This document shows positions 1 through 13,600 of a stretch of 64,000 nt of DNA, one piece after another. The notes under the pieces are model-generated. The model made no database searches. It saw only the letters and a list, made by a program, of their open reading frames with translations, and had not been told where the DNA came from. The translations under genes and the position numbers were made by a program. Origin of the DNA: Rhodamnia argentea (Eukaryota; Streptophyta; Magnoliopsida; Myrtales; Myrtaceae); contig NC_063156.1 of assembly GCF_020921035.1 (NCBI RefSeq), forward strand, positions 9,560,501 through 9,624,500, given 5' to 3'. How positions within the stretch are numbered: position 1 is the first letter of the stretch; each line of letters begins with the position of its first letter.

Positions 1-1028
1 TGAGGTTGTAGCATGCGATTCGTGTGGATATCGTCCGGGTGGGTGAAGCGGACGTGTGGACTTTTTTTTCCGAATGGATGGGCTAAGACTCTGGGCCTTG
101 GAGGGATTCAATTAAAAGAACATACATAATAAGTATTATATAAAAGGGCGGTCGGTTCGGTTGGGCCGGTTGTATGGTTTCACCCAAAATCGGAAATCGA
201 ATTGGTACCCGCCGGTGCCATAAAATTGTAATCGGGAACTAGATCGTATCCACCGGTTACCATCCAAAATCGGTCGGTTGGGTACGGTCGGTCCGATTTG
301 GATTGATCATGGTTTTTTTGCTCACCCTTATCCTCCATCACCTTGAGTAGTTGATTCGGGAGAATCCGAGACCTAGAGCAAGTTGCTTCAAGAAAACCCG
401 GCACCAAGATGACTCGTTCTCCTTCACCCCACTCCGGCATGGTTCGTCCTTCCGCACCTTGCTCTCACTTTTGGATGGCTTGTCCTTCTTTACCTCACTC
501 CCACTCCTATAGTAGTACACTGTGAGCCTTTCCAAGAAGAGAGGCGGACGAAGACGTGACGAAGGTGGAGGTAGGGGGAAGCGGAGGTGAGAAGGAGATA
601 GCGGTCGAGGTACGGGCGGTATTTTCGAAAAATTTGGAAAATCGGAAATATGATGAAACGGCAGGATATTTCTGCTCTTTTCCTCCAAGAGAAATGCTAA
701 AAGTGAGGAAGATGAACGTACGTTGTTCTTCTCTGAAATGCTAAATGTAAAGTGTTAAATTGCTAGAAAAACATATGAAAATGGAAAGTTCTACCATGTG
801 CTTGCTTAACAAGCTTTTGTAGAGATGGAAAATGGCAAAAAGAAGATGAAAACGCAAGTCTTAAACCCACTCATGTATATTCTCGCGTGAAAACCCCTCA
901 CCCACTCCCCAACACTCCTCCACCGCTCTCGGTGGCCACCCAACGTCACCATCCTAACTTTTAAACCCTGACCTCCTCCTAAAAGATGGTGTCGTCCGCT
1001 CCTTCCTTCAACGCAACCGGACGGCCCC
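1..1028. other. Intergenic, repeat-derived sequence
   Basis: No supportable gene. Positions about 130-329 are made of CGGTCGG/CCGGTT-rich sequence ending in GCTCACCCTTA, which is the inverse of the TAGGGGTGA end of the element at 45403-46427. It is therefore probably the right half of a non-autonomous DNA transposon whose left end lies at or before the window start. Short open frames at 338-744 and 806-1045 have no recognisable domain. Confidence 0.4.
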
Positions 1029-1190
1029 GTCCTCAGCCTCATCAACTAGCGCCTCCGCACCCTCCACAAGAAGCGTAATCGCATCATCCAAATGGAGGAG
1101 TCCATCGCCCAGGGAAAGCCCATCGACAAGCAGAAGGAGAATGTCCTCCGCTCCAAGCCCTCTGTTCTCGCTTTACACCAGTACGATTCA
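1029..1190 (+). pseudogene. Gene fragment with in-frame stop
   Basis: One frame reads LRTLHKKRNRIIQMEESIAQ and continues GKPIDKQKENVLRSKPSVLAL. This basic/acidic helical block resembles, from memory, the 'QMEES.AQGK...VLRSKP.V.AL' block of an uncharacterised plant protein family; I cannot name it. A TAG stop sits directly upstream in the same frame (1047-1049), after VLSLIN. No start codon, upstream exon or downstream continuation is visible. It is best read as a broken copy or captured exon of that family, sitting in repeat-rich spacer. Confidence 0.4.
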
Positions 1191-3398
1191 ACTTTTTCAG
1201 AAGTTTAAAATAGTGTACTTGTGAAATCTAGTGTCTGCCCAAATGCAGCTGTTTCTTGCAGCGCTGCAGAAGTAAAAAGAAAAAATACATTTCGTACTCA
1301 TCACATTTGCAATGAGCGGGAACTCTGTTGTTTTGTGTCGATCTCCTTTCTGTCTCATTGATGTTTCGTTCGGTGAAGGTAATTTTCAATCCAACTGGCA
1401 TGAGCGCATCCACATTCATTTCAAACAATTCGCAGCTACTCAAACCAAATCACCCTCTTCGGGCAGCGGCCATGGCACGGTCATCACGCTCGACTCTTTC
1501 CCCGAGTCACTCTCTTTCTCCGGTCTATAATCGCCACCACCGTTGCCACCATTGCTGAATCACCTGAACCTCCTATACGAAACTAAAACACTTGTTCCGC
1601 ACAAAAAAAAAAAACAAACACAAGCTTCAACGCCACGAGCGCCGGCTACAGGCAACGAGTGGACCAAAACTCCAGCTCGTGAGAGTTTGCATCGACTGCG
1701 ACAAGAACCTCCTCGCCGCAACAGCGTCGGCGAAGGTAGGAGGAGATTGGGAGTTGGTGAAAAACTCGGAAATTCCTCAAAATTTGGCGCCAGCTACCAA
1801 CTCTCTACCGTTCAGATCTCTCTTTTTCGTTTCGTCTTTTTAATTTTTGAGGGGAGGAGTTAATGAGGGGAGGGTCAAACTCAAAGGGGGAGAAGTCTCT
1901 CTTCCACTTCTCAAGGCTTTTCTCTCGTGTTGTTGCCATTAATGTGCTTTTGTCCCACTTTCCCTCATGCAAGGCTTCTCCCTGTTTCTCCTCCCCTTTA
2001 CTCAGGACATGTTCAGGAAAAGAAGAGCTTTGGTTTGGGCGTCGAGATTAACCATGGAGTTTAAATGTATTTTGAGAGACTTCCGTTCCGTCGCTTGCAT
2101 GCACGCCACTCCATCGAGATCACAACAACTTCAATTTTAACAATGTTTTCCTCTCGACCAAATTTTTTTTTTTTTTTTTGCCATTTCGTCCAAAGGCTCC
2201 ATTCGTTTGGTGAAAGTTAAACTTTCAAGAAATTTTCTTTTGAATTTTTTAGCTTTGGTTTCATAAAAAATAAACGATCCGCACCAAATTCTGCAAGGTC
2301 AATGCTCGGTCGATCCAGCAAGGTTAGCCCTCATTAGATCCAGCAAAGGCGACCTTCGCTTGTGGTTTGATAACGTGCAGTCGTCGAGGCCAAGTGACCA
2401 GTGGAGGAAGAAGGAAAAAAAAGAAAAAAAATTAAGGAATAAGAAACATCAAAAATATAAAAAAAATTTAAAAAAAAATTGCGAAGTTTGTCCTCTCCAA
2501 GGCCCATTCTTCCAAGTAGGATGGCCGGCATGTACTTCAGTGGTTATTGGCGAAAATTGGCCAAAAAATGATAGAATTATCCAAATTAAAAGGTTTAAAA
2601 CTGAATTAACACAACTACAATATTTTTAGAACTTTTTTGTAATTTCCCAAGCAATGCTATGTTCCTCCTTCCCCTTGAAAAGTTCCATTCTCGTTCAAAC
2701 TCACTATTTACCAATAGCAAAATACACTTATGCAGTCCGATAAGTGGTGGGAACACTTTTCCACAAAGTGACCAAAATCCTTGCCGGTGATAAGATCCCT
2801 TACTTACGTTTCAATTTCGCTGCCGAATTGACAAAATTAGAACAAATGCAAAAAGTTTGAAACTTAATTGACACAAAAATGTTTATAGTTGAAATGACGC
2901 AATTGCAATAGGTTTATGACTTTTTTGTTAATTTTTCTCATCACGCACGGATTTACTTTGCTTTTTTATTCCGATCCATTACTCTTACTTACACTAGTTC
3001 ACTCCGAAATATGGCCGCCTGGCACACTTGATCATCCAAATAAAGGAAGGAAAAATAAGAAACTCAAATAAGTCGAAATGTTTAATTAAGGGCGATATAA
3101 AAAAAAGAGCATCCACAATTTTAACTCGTTAGTTATAATAGGTGATGTGTTATACATAGTTTATCGAAATTCTTCCGATGATAGCAATGCTAACAAAGGC
3201 AATGTGTTATATAGATAATTTATTGAAATTCTTCCGATAATAGCAATGCTAACAAATCTGCAGCCTATTGATCATGTGGCCGGGGAAGCGCGTCATACCG
3301 AACGTGGATCTCAAATAATTGAGAAAAATGTCCATTTGGTTATTAAACATTAAAGGTATCAATATTTTATAAATACTTATACGCGCTACAACCGAGAT
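1191..3398. other. Intergenic with MITE remnants
   Basis: No gene seen. The stretches 2565-2650 and 2815-2945 share the phrase pattern 'aggttta..aactgaattaacac..aatagg..ttatgacttttttgt', which is the arm of the MITE family seen intact at 29466-30090. They are one-armed remnants in the same orientation. The rest is AT-rich with homopolymer runs, for example T-runs near 2165-2180. Confidence 0.4.
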
Positions 3399-3712
3399 TA
3401 GGGGTATCAACGGGACTGGGTCTCGGCCCGACCCGAAATAGAACAGATCAGAGCTCAACCCGAGCCGGATTCCAGTCCGATTCTCTTTTTTTTCCTTTTT
3501 CTTTTTTGAATCGGAATCAATTAACAAACCCATCAAATAAAAGAATATAAAAAATAAATTAAATTAAAAAGAAAACATTGGTGTTAAAAAAAGTCGGACA
3601 ATGAGTCGGCCTGGCCCGAGTACCAAATCCAACTTGAAAAGGCCCGAAAATTAAGTGAATTTTACGGCCGAGTCGGGCTGGGCCGTCCCGCGCGGGCTTT
3701 TTTGACACTCCC
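3399..3712. mobile_element. Candidate non-autonomous DNA element
   Basis: The stretch begins TAGGGGTATCAACGGGACTG and ends GGGCTTTTTTGACACTCCCG. The ends are roughly inverted (GGG-TGTCAA-like), with GGCCCG-rich sequence just inside both. It has no coding capacity. A target duplication is not clear, so the exact limits are uncertain. Confidence 0.35.
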
Positions 3713-4717
3713 GAGCGAGATAACATGCTTAATAGCCAACCGAAAGTTCACATTGACTTTCTCTAGAAAGGGTTGCGGCTTGTTCAAGCTCCACCCAACG
3801 TATACAAGGTGATGCTCGCTTTCCCTCGACCACCAATTACTTAGAACGCAAATGACAACCATTCGATTTCTCCATTTCTTTTTCAAACCCGAAACATGAA
3901 TCCGTTACGGCAATGCAATTTTATTTATCTATTTATGAAACGAATTTTTAGTCGAGGAATAGGTTTGGAACAGAAATGAAAAGTATATATATTTTTTTTT
4001 ACTTTTCTATTTCTTGGAACATAAATAAAAAAATAACAATTCTTCTCTCGAGTGCGGTCTCTCTTTCTCTCGTGTCGTTGTAGCCGGCTGCCCGCCTTGT
4101 GGCCGCACGTTGTTACCCCACCATGGCTAGCGAGTTCGCCTGGGAAGACCGTAGAGCGAACTCTTGTTTACGAAGCTAGAAGAAGAAAGAAATTGGAAGA
4201 CCGATCAATATTAAGTCTTGCTTGAAAAAGGAAAGTGGATAATTAATAACGAAAATCTCATCAATTATAGAAAGACGTACTAAGAATAATAGTGTTAAAT
4301 GCTTAATACTTTCTGACCAAAAAAATGCATAAATTTTTTTCTTTTATTAATTTTTTTTTGTTGAAAAATTATATATATATTATATATATAAAATATTTGG
4401 GGCCGCGAAGAAATTACGAATGGAAACGCGAGGAAAAAAAAATTGAAAAGGAGAAGAGTCGTGCGCACGGGATCAGCAGCTTCCCCCAGAAAACCCAACG
4501 CAAGAAGTTTTGCCTTCGCCAATGGTGACGAGCTCGTGAACATGATCATCGACCTTCTCCCTTCCACGTTCGAATTCGCCTACCCGACGTTGAAGTCCTT
4601 CGCGAATCCCTCTCGCTCCGAAATCCGCGCGGTCCCAATTCCCCGACCTCTCTCTCGCCCTTCGCCTCCGCCTCCGCCGATTCGTTCTCCGACCGCCGGG
4701 CGATTCTCGAGGAAACC
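3713..4717. other. Upstream region and 5' leader of the BPM gene
   Basis: No gene seen between 3713 and about 4430. A TATATATATTATATATATA tract lies near 4370-4390, a plausible core-promoter region. The GC-rich, CTCTCGC-rich stretch from about 4540 to the ATG at 4718 looks like the 5' untranslated leader of the downstream BTB-MATH gene. Confidence 0.45.
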
Positions 4718-7700
4718 ATGAATCCCCCCGCGAACTCGAGCGCGAGCCCCCTGGTGTCGCCGACGTCGTCGCAGTCGCTCACCAAGACCGTGAACGGTTC
4801 CCACAAGTTCACGATTCAGGGGTACTCGCTCGCCAAGGGCATGGGTGTGGGTAAGCACATTGCGAGCGAGAACTTCACCGTCGGGGGCTACCAGTGGGCG
4901 ATTTACTTCTACCCGGACGGCAAGAACCCGGAGGACAGCTCGGCTTACGTGTCGGTGTTCATCGCGCTCGCTAGCGAGGGCACCGACGTCCGAGCTCTGT
5001 TCGAGCTCAAGCTCCTGGACCAGAGTGGCCGAGGCAAGCACAAGGTCCACAGCCATTTCGATCGGTCGCTCGAGGGCGGGCCCTACACGCTCAAGTACAG
5101 GGGGAGTATGTGGTAAGTTGGGTTTGATTTCCTATTTGTGCTTTTAATAGTCATGATTATATGTTTTGCTCGATTTCTTTTCTGCTTTATGTATGTGCTA
5201 AGCGCTGACGAGCGTCCGATTGCTTTAAAATGGTGAATTGTGATGCTAGTAGTTGGTCTGCAAGAAACCTTTTGTGGTTGCAAGAGAGACCATCACTAAT
5301 CTCATGCTGAATTTGTTCCACTGAGTATAAGTTTGATTGTTAAAATTATCGAAACTCTCTGATTTTATGTGCGCTTTGATGCTGCACCTCGAAAGAGCGT
5401 ATGCTCTGAGAAAGATAGGTTCAAATAGGGCATAAGCAACAAGGTGCATCGCAGCTGATAGTGCTCCAAAAGGATATGGTAGTGAGGGTTGGAGTGTTTA
5501 CGAAATCAAAGCGTTAGCTTTTCTGCCTGGAAATATGGAGTATATCGATTGAGAAGATCATATGAGTTTAATTTTTGTTTATCATCCGCAACCATGTAGG
5601 AATTAGCCACTTTGCTTTGGCCAAATAGCCAACCCATTGCTTCTTTGATCATGACAATAATGTGCAGCTTCAAAAGCAATTATCGAACGACATATCTACA
5701 GTGTTTCTTCATCATATCTGTAGCTTCTTATGTGAACTTGCTTGACTTCTAGTGGCGTCTTTCATTCCGCTTTCTATTTGACGACATGTTTTTCCTTCGC
5801 CGTGCTGGTTTATTGTTTTCTTGTGACCTTAAAATTTGCTAAAAGGTTATTGTAAATCAAACTAAAGTGCTTATATATATTATGTAGATCTAATGATTTG
5901 ATCATTGAACACATGACTTTAATTTGATTGCAAGTTATTAAATCAACTTCTTTCCCACTTCCAGTGCTTCCTTCTGGGGTTACGCCAAAATAATTCCATG
6001 TTTAGTCTAAAGTGGTAAGGTTGTTCTCTAAAAATAGCTTTTTCAACTTTTGTGCCTCCTAAGTATTTATCAATGTGATAGACTTGGAACTGAAATAGAT
6101 TGTGTGCTTTTGGCAATATTGAGTGATCCTTACCACAAAAGCCAAGCTGCTCTGCAAGAGGAGATTCGACAACTTTTGAGGTGCAATAGAACCTTCTTCC
6201 TCCCGAAAATGTTTGAAGTGCCACATATAATAGCTAAGTTGGCAGTCGCCACTACTCACCTGTCACTCCATAGTAGTGGTACTCTCCACTCTCCTTGGAG
6301 GGCTAAATGTTGCTCTCTTGGTTAACCATTCCCCTTATAATTTCAACATGAATAGCTGTTCTATAGTAGAGGTTTTCTCACGCATCTTGTAAAACTTCCC
6401 TATATTGTTGGCCGCTTACAGAAGCTATTTCACCAAAATTTTGATGCTTTTGCTGTTGATGGGCTAGCCAATGGATGCTCATATTTGTTGTCTGCCTAAA
6501 CTTCTTAACCTTCTGAAATGTGTTTCCGTTTTCAGATTTAGGTCATCAAGAACCATGGTTCTCAATTAGCGGCCTCTTGGATTGCATGACTTGAGCTTGT
6601 CTGCAAATGCTTTGCATGAATGCTTTGTTATGCATTGTGTTTTGTGGTTCCACCTTTAAAATTTTCCTCCAAACTTATGACATGCGATTGAAGCTGGAAT
6701 CAGTAATCCATGTTGGATCATTCGATTTTTGGCGATTCAATTGGGTCAACACTGGGTCTGAGGGCCATGGCCAGACTGGACCTTATACCATACCTGGTTC
6801 AACCGGTTGACCTAGCCGTTCTATCCGGTTCTTAAAAGAATTACTCTTTTGTAGTATCAAGGTTCTCTTTTCTGATTTCAAGGAACATTTGTTCTGTTTC
6901 GCGAGGGCTGTTGAAAATAATTCTTGTACCCTCAGGCAATATTTTCCAACTAATCCGTGTTGATTTTTTTCTCGTTGCTTTGTAGGGGTTATAAGCGTTT
7001 CTTCAGACGGGCCATGCTTGAAACATCAGAATTTCTTAAAGATGACTGTCTGAAGATCAATTGCACAGTGGGTGTTGTGGTCTCAGAAATAGACTGTCCA
7101 AGGTTACATTCTATACAAGTTCCTGAGTCTGATATTGGTGCACACTTTGGCTTCTTGCTGGATAATGAAGAAGGCTCTGATGTTACCTTTAATGTGTCTG
7201 GGGAAAAGTTTCGTGCTCATAAGCTGGTATTAGCTGCTCGATCTCCTGTATTTGAGGCGGAATTCCTGAATGTGATGGAGGAAGACAATGATGAAGTATT
7301 TATAAGTGATATGGAACCTAAAGTCTTCCAGGTATGTTTTGGTTTCCTTGCTTGATATAGGCTGCACAGCTCGAATTTTGGACTATCCTCCTCCTTTCTG
7401 GTTTTGTATTCCTTTTAACTCGGTATCCTGTGTATTTATGGAGCAGGCTTTGCTACATTTCATCTACAAAGACACTCTAGATGAAGACGAGGAGCTTTCA
7501 ATACCAAGTGCATTTTGCAGTCCATCAGAAATGCCGGTGGCAAAGCTTCTAGCTGCTGCAGACAGATACAATTTGCCTCGATTGAAACTGATTTCTGAGT
7601 CCATCCTCTGTCAGGGTATATCTGTGGATTCTGTTGCCAGGATCTTGGCCCTTGCTGAGCAGCATCATGCCATGGATCTGAAATCTATTTGTTTGAAATT

Positions 7701-8586
7701 TGCTGCTGAAAACCTCGTAGGTATGTTTTTGTCCCCAGTTGATGCGCAATTTTTAGTTTATAGAATTTAAGCAACTTGGTCTCAAATTGCCATATGTGAC
7801 TACAGATATGATTGCTTTTGTGGTGTGTCTGGTTACTGCTATCTGGGGCTGGCTTGCGTAATTTCTAGTTTAGATTGATTGCACTGGTGATGAGGCTAGC
7901 ATGTTTAAAATTTCAGTTTAGAACAATGCATGCGATCCTCATTTTGAGGATGTAAGAAGTCTGAACCTTGTTCGTCTTATCAATGGTGAAATTGCATCTT
8001 TTGCTCTCTCTTTTTCCAGAATTTGGTACCTTTTATACAAGGTTCCGACTAGAATTTGGTGTAACTGCATATGTTTCATTGTAACAATTTTTTTCACCAA
8101 ACTTCTTTGGTATTTTGTTTGAAAGTGATGTCATAATCACCATCAATTATTGCAACAGATTCTACATGTAATGCTATTCATAACCCAGGTGCCCAGTTGC
8201 CAAAGGGCCTGGAATCTGGAAGGAAGCTTAAAGCTTTCATTGGTGCTTTTTGTATGCTAGCTGTTCCTTGTGCTAGGATTTACATTCTTTCGTTATTATT
8301 TTCTGTTAGTGCAGCTGTTATGCGCTCGGATGGCTTCGAGTATCTTAAAGAGAACTGCCCATCTCTACAGTCAGAGCTCCTAAAGACAGTTGCAGGATGT
8401 GAAGAGCAAGTCAGCGGAGGGGGAAATCGAAGTGTTTTTGCCCAATTTTCTGATGGCAATGAAACAAATGACAGGAGTATTAGGCAACGAGACTGGGATA
8501 ATTTGGGCGTGAGAACTCAGAGCTTGTGGATGCCTCTCTCCGACGGAGGAGATGCAAGTGGTCCTAGCCCTGGCCAAGAAAGCTGA
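4718..8586 (+). CDS. BTB/POZ and MATH domain protein (BPM family)
   Basis: The gene encodes a substrate adaptor of Cullin3 E3 ubiquitin ligases. The MATH domain binds targets and the BTB domain binds CUL3; plant BPMs are known to target HD-ZIP, ERF/DREB and PP2C proteins. Four exons join in frame: 4718-5112, 6986-7331, 7447-7720 and 8315-8586, giving 428 aa, the usual family length. The MATH domain covers about residues 20-160 ([20 protein letters not shown], then [13 protein letters not shown]). The BTB domain covers about 192-310 ([20 protein letters not shown]). A BACK-like helical region follows (about 310-400), with a Ser/Gly-rich tail. All introns are GT-AG. Intron 1 is 1.9 kb. The ATG at 4718 precedes the typical Ser/Pro-rich N-terminus followed by [12 protein letters not shown]. 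Family assignment is firm; which paralogue (BPM1-6) is not resolved. Confidence 0.93.
5113..6985. other. Large first intron of the BPM gene
   Basis: Non-coding, AT-rich. Around 6735-6835 it holds a CTGGTTCAACCGGTTGACC-type repeat fragment. Short frames on both strands (5943-6325) overlap each other and show no domain I recognise. Confidence 0.5.
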
Positions 8587-10435
8587 ATGGTAAATATGTT
8601 GCTTTGGATGACCAATTAACATTTTCGTTTGCTGCCAGATCAAGAATGTGAAAGAAAAGGACTACATTGAAGAAACAAAAGAGTGGGGGGAGATTTTTCC
8701 CTCGTCTTCTTTTTGTTTGTCAAATCATTCATGTCTCTCATAGATTTGGGTTCTGTAGATTACTCCTGGATTTCTTGAATGTCAAAACAGCAGAGAAACT
8801 TGTCTGCCTTCAGTGTCTCGTTATTCGACTTATATTCAGCTGATCTGACTTAGCTCAAGCTGATGAGCTGTTATCTGTATTCCTGGGAATGCTGGTTAAA
8901 TAATAGGGTGATTTCAGCACGTGAAAGGAATTTCTCGATCTGAAGTTCTTCTCTCCATCTATTCGACTTTCCTTTGTGAGGTTTTCAGACGAACTTTCTG
9001 AAAGATGGTTTGTGCCTCTCCCTCATTCTATTGAATTTAGGGGATATGATGCCCTGGATTTTCTTTTTGAGCTTTATTCAAGGAAGAAAGGGATGAAAAG
9101 AGTGAATGAGATGGTGTGGTGCCTTGCCACAGTGGGAACTCAGGAACTTTGTGATGGCAGGATTCTTGAACTGGGATTATACAGGAAGCACTTTTCGTGT
9201 TCCCGGATCTTATCTAGTGATTGGACGTCATTATTTGGGATGGTCTTGGCTACTGAATGCACGGTGATAGTCACACCGACAGGGCCAAACTTCATATTTT
9301 GTTGGTGCTTGAGCGATATGGTTTCTTCGACTAATTCCTTGTTTTACAAACCTGTCTTGGGGCTGTGCTTTGACATGTTCGTAATGTGCGGTGTCTAGTG
9401 GCTTTTCGCCACTTGAGATTCGTGAATGAGATCTCACAGTGGATTGTGAACGCGGCCATTGGAAAACGTACTATGACTTGATCTATAGGTAGAGAAACGG
9501 ACGCTTGTTTTCAATGCATGAGCAGAAATGAACCTCTCCATAATCTTGGATTTGCATGACGCTGGATCAGATGCCACAGCGGTGTATTTCTCATGCATTC
9601 ACGAATTATGACGTAAAAACTCATTTCTTAGGTAATCTAGGGAGTAGGTTCACTTGGCTTAGTTACTATGGGCTGGTCTATTATGACGCGGTAGTTCATT
9701 TCTGATATAATGCCTAGGGAGCAAGGGACGTCCTCTGGCCACGAGGATAAAGAACTGTTCACTCCGTCAATAGATCGTGTGAAGAGAATCTTGAGGTTTG
9801 ATGTTTCGGGAAGAAATGTTTCGTGGCTATCCTTACACGTCTTAATCCACGATGATTTCCCTTTTTTTTTTTTGGGTCGGAATCCAAGATGAATTGGAAA
9901 ATTGGAAAATGGGAATTCCGAATCAATGGGTAACCTCTCTCCATCGCAAACTTTGCCTGTGTTCAAGATTAGATCAATGGCCAATCCTAATCCATTTCCA
10001 AAAAACAACTTTGTAATATGGGATAAATGCACAAAAAAGTCTTAAAATTTGTGACAAAAGTACAATTGAATTCTGAAACTTTTAAAGAATATAATCCAAT
10101 CCTAAAACTTATTTGCATTCTCCGTTTATCTAATTGAAGGGAGTTAATGGAAGTATCTTATTATACCAACTTGATAATTTTTTAGGATTTAATTGTAATT
10201 TTTAGAAAAATTTAAAATTTTATTGCAATTACGTAATAAATTTTACGATCTTTCTAATGTCGGAGAATCCGCTCGAACGTCTTTTCGAAATTCAGTTGTC
10301 TGAGATCGAAGAGCGCCGGGATTGCTGCAACTCCCATCTTCTTGCAATCAATTTCCGTATGGCGAGTCATAAGCGGGTATGGGCAATTTCCATTCATGGG
10401 CCCTTCCCACGCAGCAGCCTTTCCCAATAATTTAG
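8587..10435. other. 3' region of BPM and spacer
   Basis: Probably the BPM 3' untranslated region, then spacer. An open frame at 8976-9398 has no recognisable domain and plausibly lies in transcribed 3' sequence. Positions about 10019-10259 look like a small inverted-arm MITE ('aaaagtcttaaaatttgtga..' against the reverse of '..tttaggatttaattgtaattt'), close to the promoter of the next gene. Confidence 0.4.
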
Positions 10436-10533
10436 TTTTCCCCCTCTCTCTTTCTCTCTCTAGTCAACCCCTGCGACTTTCTCTGTCCACTCTCTCTCTC
10501 TCTCTCTCTCTCCCTCCCTCCCCGCCATATCTT
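10436..10533 (+). repeat. CT-rich microsatellite in the CAT 5' leader
   Basis: A nearly pure pyrimidine tract, including about ten CT repeats at 10491-10512 followed by CCCTCCCTCCC. Its position 130-230 bp before the ATG at 10669 is typical of a plant Y-patch/CT-rich leader. Slippage would make it polymorphic. Confidence 0.6.
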
Positions 10534-10668
10534 CAGTCCTCAGCTACATCACCCTGCTTCCCTTTGTCCTCTCATCCATCGACGCGGGGCTCATTCCATC
10601 GGATTTCCCCCACCGACCGCGACGGCAGATTCCGCCCCGCGTGATCGGAGCTCGCGTGCGCCGACGGC

Positions 10669-13600
10669 ATGAGGAGCTTCTGCGGGGGCAAGTGTTCGCG
10701 GACGCTGAGGAGTCTGGTGAGGAGGAAGCAGGTCGATTCCGTCCACGCGAGGCGCGAGGGACATCAGCTGGCCAGGCGATTGTCGGTTCTCGACATCATT
10801 GCCATCGGTAACGCCTCCTCCGCTTCTTTCGCATCCCGTTCCTGTTGTCCGACCGAGCTCGGTTGATGCTGTCTGAACGATAGCAACTGTGAAATTTCTC
10901 AGTTTGGGCTGCTTGGTTTGATGCCTGCAACTGTGTGCAAACTTGTTGATTGAATTGTATGCGCTCTTCGGGATGTGGGATAAATCGCATTCGCAGTATT
11001 ATGGTCGTGTGGTAGCCGGTACTTTTGTGTGTGTGGAAATCGGTGGTAATAATGCTTGGAAAAACAAATGCCATGTCATTTTCCATCAGGAGTTGGGGCG
11101 ACTGTCGGAGCTGGGGTGTATATTCTCGTTGGGACAGTGGCTAGAGAGTACACCGGACCTGCTTTAACCATCTCCTTCCTGATCGCTGGAATCGCTGCTG
11201 CGCTTTCTGCATTCTGTTATGCGGAGCTTGCTTGTCGATGTCCGTCTGCTGGGAGTGCCTACCATTATACGTACATATGCATTGGCGAGGGGTAACCATT
11301 CTAGCTCTTTATTCAACGTTGAGTTCTTGATGTGACTAAGCCCTGAGACTGTTCATCTACACTTCCATTGGGAGCATAATAGTTGTAGGATGATATTCTT
11401 CCATGATTACTACGACAGTATCATTAAGCTGTCCCTCCATTGTGGTCAGAGTTTTTTGAAAATAAGCTAAATGATTTTCTAGGTTTACATCCTTATGTCA
11501 TTGGCTCATTCATCTGCCATTGCTCCCAGAGTTGCTTGGTTGATTGGTTGGTCACTGATCCTGGAATACACAATAGGCGGTTCAGCTGTTGCTCGGGGTA
11601 TCTCCCCAAATCTGGTGCGCTATTTTCATAACTGGTAATTACATGTTATAAAATCAAAACCCTGTTATAATTAATATGTGAGAACACGTGTAAACAGTTT
11701 GCTCATTTTCTCCATCCAAGCTGTTGGCACCGTCCTTCATTGCTATAGCACTTTATAGCTGTAACTCAAGGGATGCAATGGTACTTGAGAAAAAGTTTAG
11801 TTTAGAGTCTTTCACCGACAAGTCATTATCTATTGGATTGATGAAGCCCTGGTTTAATGCACACAACCTTATTTGGCAGAAAATGCTGTAGTGCTTAACC
11901 ATAAAGAGAACAGAGTAAATCTTTGTAAGTCCATCATCTACTGCAGAGTTTCTTAATAGCTCAATGTAATGTATTGGTGGGAGAATAATCAAGGAGCATC
12001 AGAAGACAAATCTTAGTAAGCCTTTAAATAGATATCAACGCACCATAATAGTCCTTTTGAATTATTATGTGACTACATTGTCCTTGTCTTTCTTTGGTAT
12101 TCACAATCAACTAATCTTATCCTGGATAGCATGTAATTTATGGACAGAAAATCCAAGTCTGATAAGCATGACTTAATAACTCACAAAGTTTTTAGTCATA
12201 ATGTCAAAATCTCCAAATGCAAGCAAGAAGATTGTAGTTACGGAATTGTGAAACACCTAAAATTCCTAGCCAAGTACTTACTTTGATCCCCAAATCGCTT
12301 TAAGATACTATAGGGATTAAAAAGGTGATATTGTCGAACAGAAGGCTTTCTCATAGAAAGAACTTAGGGTCACTTCTGCTCTTCTTATTTTCATGCTGTT
12401 AATTACTGATGGGGTTTGGATTGGATATCATTTTAAGAGTTACCGCCAACATATAGGTTCCTCCTCTCACATTTTCTAATGCTAGGTAGGATCATACCAG
12501 GCAAATTGTTTTTGGAAGTCTCAACTTATACGAAAATATCTGTAGGTTGATTATGACATTTTGCATAGAAACGGAGTTTTAGTCCTCATACTATACACTG
12601 TGCACGATGTAATGCAGAGCTGGCATCACCTATGGCTTTCTTGAGAGAAGATTTTGGTTAATGTACGTATTGAAACATGGTAAAACACACTCACGTGTAA
12701 GTATATGTCTCTTTCCAAAAGGATTTTATGTTTGTCTATCTATAGTCTAATTTGGACATGCTAGGTAGTATAACAGTGTCAGGGAGAGAGTGAAAAGGTC
12801 CTGATAGAACGGTGACTAGTTTTTTGTCATTTTGTGCACACTCCCCCTGGTATCCTTCTATCTAAGGTGCACTTGCTTCGGACAACTGTCACACTGCAAT
12901 TGCATTGCCACAAGTATAGTGGGTCTAAACACAAAAATGATAAGTGTGTGCTTCAACCAATATTTATTTTTTCTCCTTCATCTCCATTTCTTTCATATCT
13001 TAGCGAACAAATAGTAATAATGAAGAGAAAGAGAATAACGGGGATCCGTAGTCTCTTTGATAATCTGTATTATCCTGCTTCCTCCTTTCCTTCAGGCTGT
13101 GTTTTTCGGAGGAGAGAATAAGTTACCCTCTTTTTTGGCTCGTCATACTATACCGGGGACTGGCATTGTAGTTGATCCTTGTGCAGCTGCCTTAGTTATT
13201 GTTGTGACAGTGCTTCTGTGCATAGGCATCAAGGAGGTACCATTTCCTTTTATTACTTCTGAAGCTCTTTTTTCCTCGGTGTTTTAGATTGAATCTTTGA
13301 GTATTGGTTTCTCTCTAACTGTTTAATTAACTTTTCAGAGTTCAATGGCGCAAACCGTCGTTACGACAATAAATGTCTCTGCCATGATTTTCATAATTGC
13401 AGCTGGTGGATATATAGGTTTCAAAACAGGATGGGTGGGTTATGAACTTCCCAACGGGTAAGCTACAGTTTTGGTACTCCCCTTGCTATGTGTTTAGAGA
13501 CAGGCAGAAACTCAATATTGTACATGAACACGATAGGTACTTTCCTTATGGGGTCACTGGAATGCTTGGCGGGTCTGCAGTTGTATTCTTTTCATACATC

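Noticed and set aside
5943-6325. Opposite-strand open frames in BPM intron 1, considered as a captured gene fragment
   Set aside because: No family recognised, two frames overlap, and no inverted ends or target duplication are visible around them.
8976-9398. 140-aa plus-strand open frame after the BPM stop
   Set aside because: No domain, no splice partner; most likely BPM 3' untranslated or spacer sequence.
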